Shown one piece after another: positions 38,614 to 39,905 of a stretch of 39,905 nucleotides of DNA (its first letter is position 1; the number at the start of each line of letters is the position of its first letter). The DNA is taken from the IMG/VR virus record IMGVR_UViG_3300027413_000016, positions 1 to 39,905 of that record, one strand, 5' to 3'. Below the pieces are notes generated by a model, which worked only from the letters and a program-made list of their open reading frames with translations, made no database searches and was not told where the DNA came from. A program made the translations under genes and the position numbers. The stretch comes from a virus.

Positions 38614-39905
38614 TTTTTATCTCCTCGTTCATTTTTTTATTTGCTATTAAAGCTGATTCTTGAATAATTCTTTGTCCCGAAAGTGTTATAGCTTTTGATA
38701 AATTAACATTACCATATCTAAAACTAGGTAATGCTGTTGCACCATATAAACTATTTAATAAAATTTTCATTGTATATTGTAGTAAATGATATTTAGCTCC
38801 TGCTTCTTTATCTCCAGCTTGATATGCTTTTTTCATTTTACCTTTGTATAATACTCTTTCACTAAACCATTTAGCTAGTATAGTTGATAGTACTGATTGT
38901 CTATTTGTAGCAAACATTGTACCATTTGCTGATATAGTAAATTGATTTTTATTTATAAATTTTAATAAATTTTCTATTGTGACTTCTGCTCTTTTACCTT
39001 TATTATTTTTAATAATCATAGTAGCATTTGGGTCCTTTAACTTTAAATCATTTAATCCTAATCTACTGTTTCGGTCATCAGCATCTATGATTCTTGCTTT
39101 TAATGTTTCTTTACCTATGTTGAGTGACATTATAATAGAAGGGTATAGTGAAGTTAAATCCTCATCAAACATATAGTTGTATATTCCTGCTTTAGGACAA
39201 AATAAATAACCTCCAGCATATCCTTTCTCTGCTTTTAAGTCTTTGTCTTTAGCAGGTGGGATTATATTTTGAGATAATAAATAAGCTGAAATAGCACCAT
39301 CTTGGGTATTTGTATTAGCATATACTTCTTGGTAGTTATGTTTTCCTTTATGAGATAAGTTTTTGGATAAAGCTAAATATTCTAATTTTTTATCTAATTC
39401 AACTAGTATTTCAACATCAACAAAGTTATATTGGATGAATTTATTTATGTCACTTTCAAATAATGAATCTAAATTACCTTCATATTCAACCTTATTTATA
39501 CCTGCATATTTCTCTCCAATAGCATCTAATTTCCATGATGGTTCATCTTTCCAACTAAATTTTTTATGTAATCTCATATAATCTAAAGATTCAACACCTG
39601 CTATTTGAATGTATTGGTCTTTAAACCAAGGTGTTTCTCTAACATAACCAATAGGGGATAAATGTCTAGCCCAATCTTCACCTAATACATTACACATTCT
39701 GTAATATAAATAAGGAATATCAAAATAATCACTATTGTATCCTACTATAATGTCAGGGTCAATTTCTCTAAATTTTTCTAAGAATTTAGCTAGTAAGTCA
39801 CTTTCTGTTTTGACTGGTGTGATTTCTTTATTTCTAGCTTTAGTGTGTTCTAATTGATTTTTAGTGTCTAAAATTAATATACCCCATTCATCTACTTGTT
39901 TATCA
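38603..39905 (-). CDS. 43: DNA polymerase B, N-terminal part (exonuclease, motifs A and B), partial
   Basis: The frame is open to the right edge; 433 residues are visible and the true start lies outside. Exo II is GYNSDYFDIPYLYYR (T4: GWNIEGFDVPYIMNR), followed by the shared LSPIG block. Exo III is YNFVDVEIL. Palm motif A is DEDLTSLYPSII; motif B is KILLNSLYGATALP. It stops with a normal TAA after NEEIKNVK, before motif C, which lies in the separate gene at 37376. Proofreading and most of the palm are in this piece; catalysis needs both. Confidence 0.93.
   Translation of the reverse strand, partial: DKQVDEWGILILDTKNQLEHTKARNKEITPVKTESDLLAKFLEKFREIDPDIIVGYNSDYFDIPYLYYRMCNVLGEDWARHLSPIGYVRETPWFKDQYIQIAGVESLDYMRLHKKFSWKDEPSWKLDAIGEKYAGINKVEYEGNLDSLFESDINKFIQYNFVDVEILVELDKKLEYLALSKNLSHKGKHNYQEVYANTNTQDGAISAYLLSQNIIPPAKDKDLKAEKGYAGGYLFCPKAGIYNYMFDEDLTSLYPSIIMSLNIGKETLKARIIDADDRNSRLGLNDLKLKDPNATMIIKNNKGKRAEVTIENLLKFINKNQFTISANGTMFATNRQSVLSTILAKWFSERVLYKGKMKKAYQAGDKEAGAKYHLLQYTMKILLNSLYGATALPSFRYGNVNLSKAITLSGQRIIQESALIANKKMNEEIKNVK

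Noticed and set aside
275-39581. Plus-strand open frames such as 661-960, 4735-5025, 6961-7248, 31411-31743 and 36700-37227
   Set aside because: They all lie opposite well-supported minus-strand genes or cassettes, have no start context, and read as low-complexity Ser/Leu/Ile/Phe strings typical of antisense translation in AT-rich DNA.
1-39905. tRNA genes, CRISPR arrays, insertion sequences, attachment sites
   Set aside because: None were seen: coding density leaves no gap above about 110 bases, and no direct-repeat array, transposase or cloverleaf was recognised.
1-39905. GATC avoidance as evidence for a phage GATC nuclease
   Set aside because: GATC sites do occur throughout the window (for example near 2818, 5191, 13546, 28194). 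I did not count them rigorously and the nuclease's specificity is unknown, so no claim is made.

Overview
The window looks like an internal piece of a large, strictly lytic, T4-like (myovirus-type) phage genome infecting a member of the Bacteroidetes, probably a flavobacterium. The phage signs are a compact leftward genome: every convincing gene is on the minus strand, with tiny or overlapping gaps. It carries T4-type replication genes: a family B DNA polymerase, sliding clamp (gp45), clamp loader (gp44 and a probable gp62), an ATP-dependent DNA ligase and PhoH. The host signs are low GC, many promoters of the Bacteroidetes type (TTTG at -33, TAnnTTnn at -7, about 20 bp apart), A-rich start contexts with no normally spaced Shine-Dalgarno, and a secreted protein with a type IX secretion (T9SS, CHU_C/gliding-motility) C-terminal sorting domain. 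No tRNA, CRISPR array or insertion sequence was recognised, and no gene-free stretch is longer than about 110 bases.

Layout, left to right (transcription runs right to left). 1-6.6 kb: small early-type genes behind repeated promoter cassettes, with a DNA ligase, a MutH/Sau3AI-like endonuclease paired with a DUF6884-like protein, a DUF932 protein and an HExxH protein. 6.6-9.3 kb: a glucosaminidase-like lytic enzyme with several small membrane proteins (possible lysis group), an acidic protein and an Api92-like protein. 9.4-14 kb: the T9SS-type secreted PKD protein, three membrane/coiled-coil proteins, a 389-residue protein of unknown role and membrane proteins. 14-15.7 kb: small genes behind more promoter cassettes, then PhoH. 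15.7-21.3 kb: one glycosyltransferase, a J-domain-like protein, HNH nucleases and zinc-finger proteins. 21.3-29.4 kb: a glycan island with glycosyltransferases, a PIG-L deacetylase, a hexapeptide acyltransferase, a Gfo/Idh/MocA oxidoreductase and a methyltransferase. 29.4-33.4 kb: an RHH protein, a Cas4/AddB-like nuclease, a DUF1599 protein, a secreted Lys-rich protein and the clamp loader. 33.4-39.9 kb: GroEL, GroES, Hsp20, sliding clamp and a DNA polymerase split into two genes with an 87-residue ORF between them; the polymerase runs off the right edge.

How it works together: the replisome genes are interleaved with a chaperone set (Hsp20, GroES, GroEL, plus a J-domain protein elsewhere). 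The glycan genes could remodel the host surface or decorate virion or DNA. The endonuclease and DUF1599 genes hint at attack on host DNA and at nucleotide modification. The most striking feature is a family of mosaic promoter/leader cassettes of fixed geometry separating many small genes; they recall the mobile promoter-stem-loop cassettes known from T4-type phages, but are built on a Bacteroidetes-type promoter.

Limits: all assignments are by eye from motifs and remembered family patterns; no database search was run. Several starts were moved from a longer TTG-initiated frame to an internal ATG, as noted in the entries.
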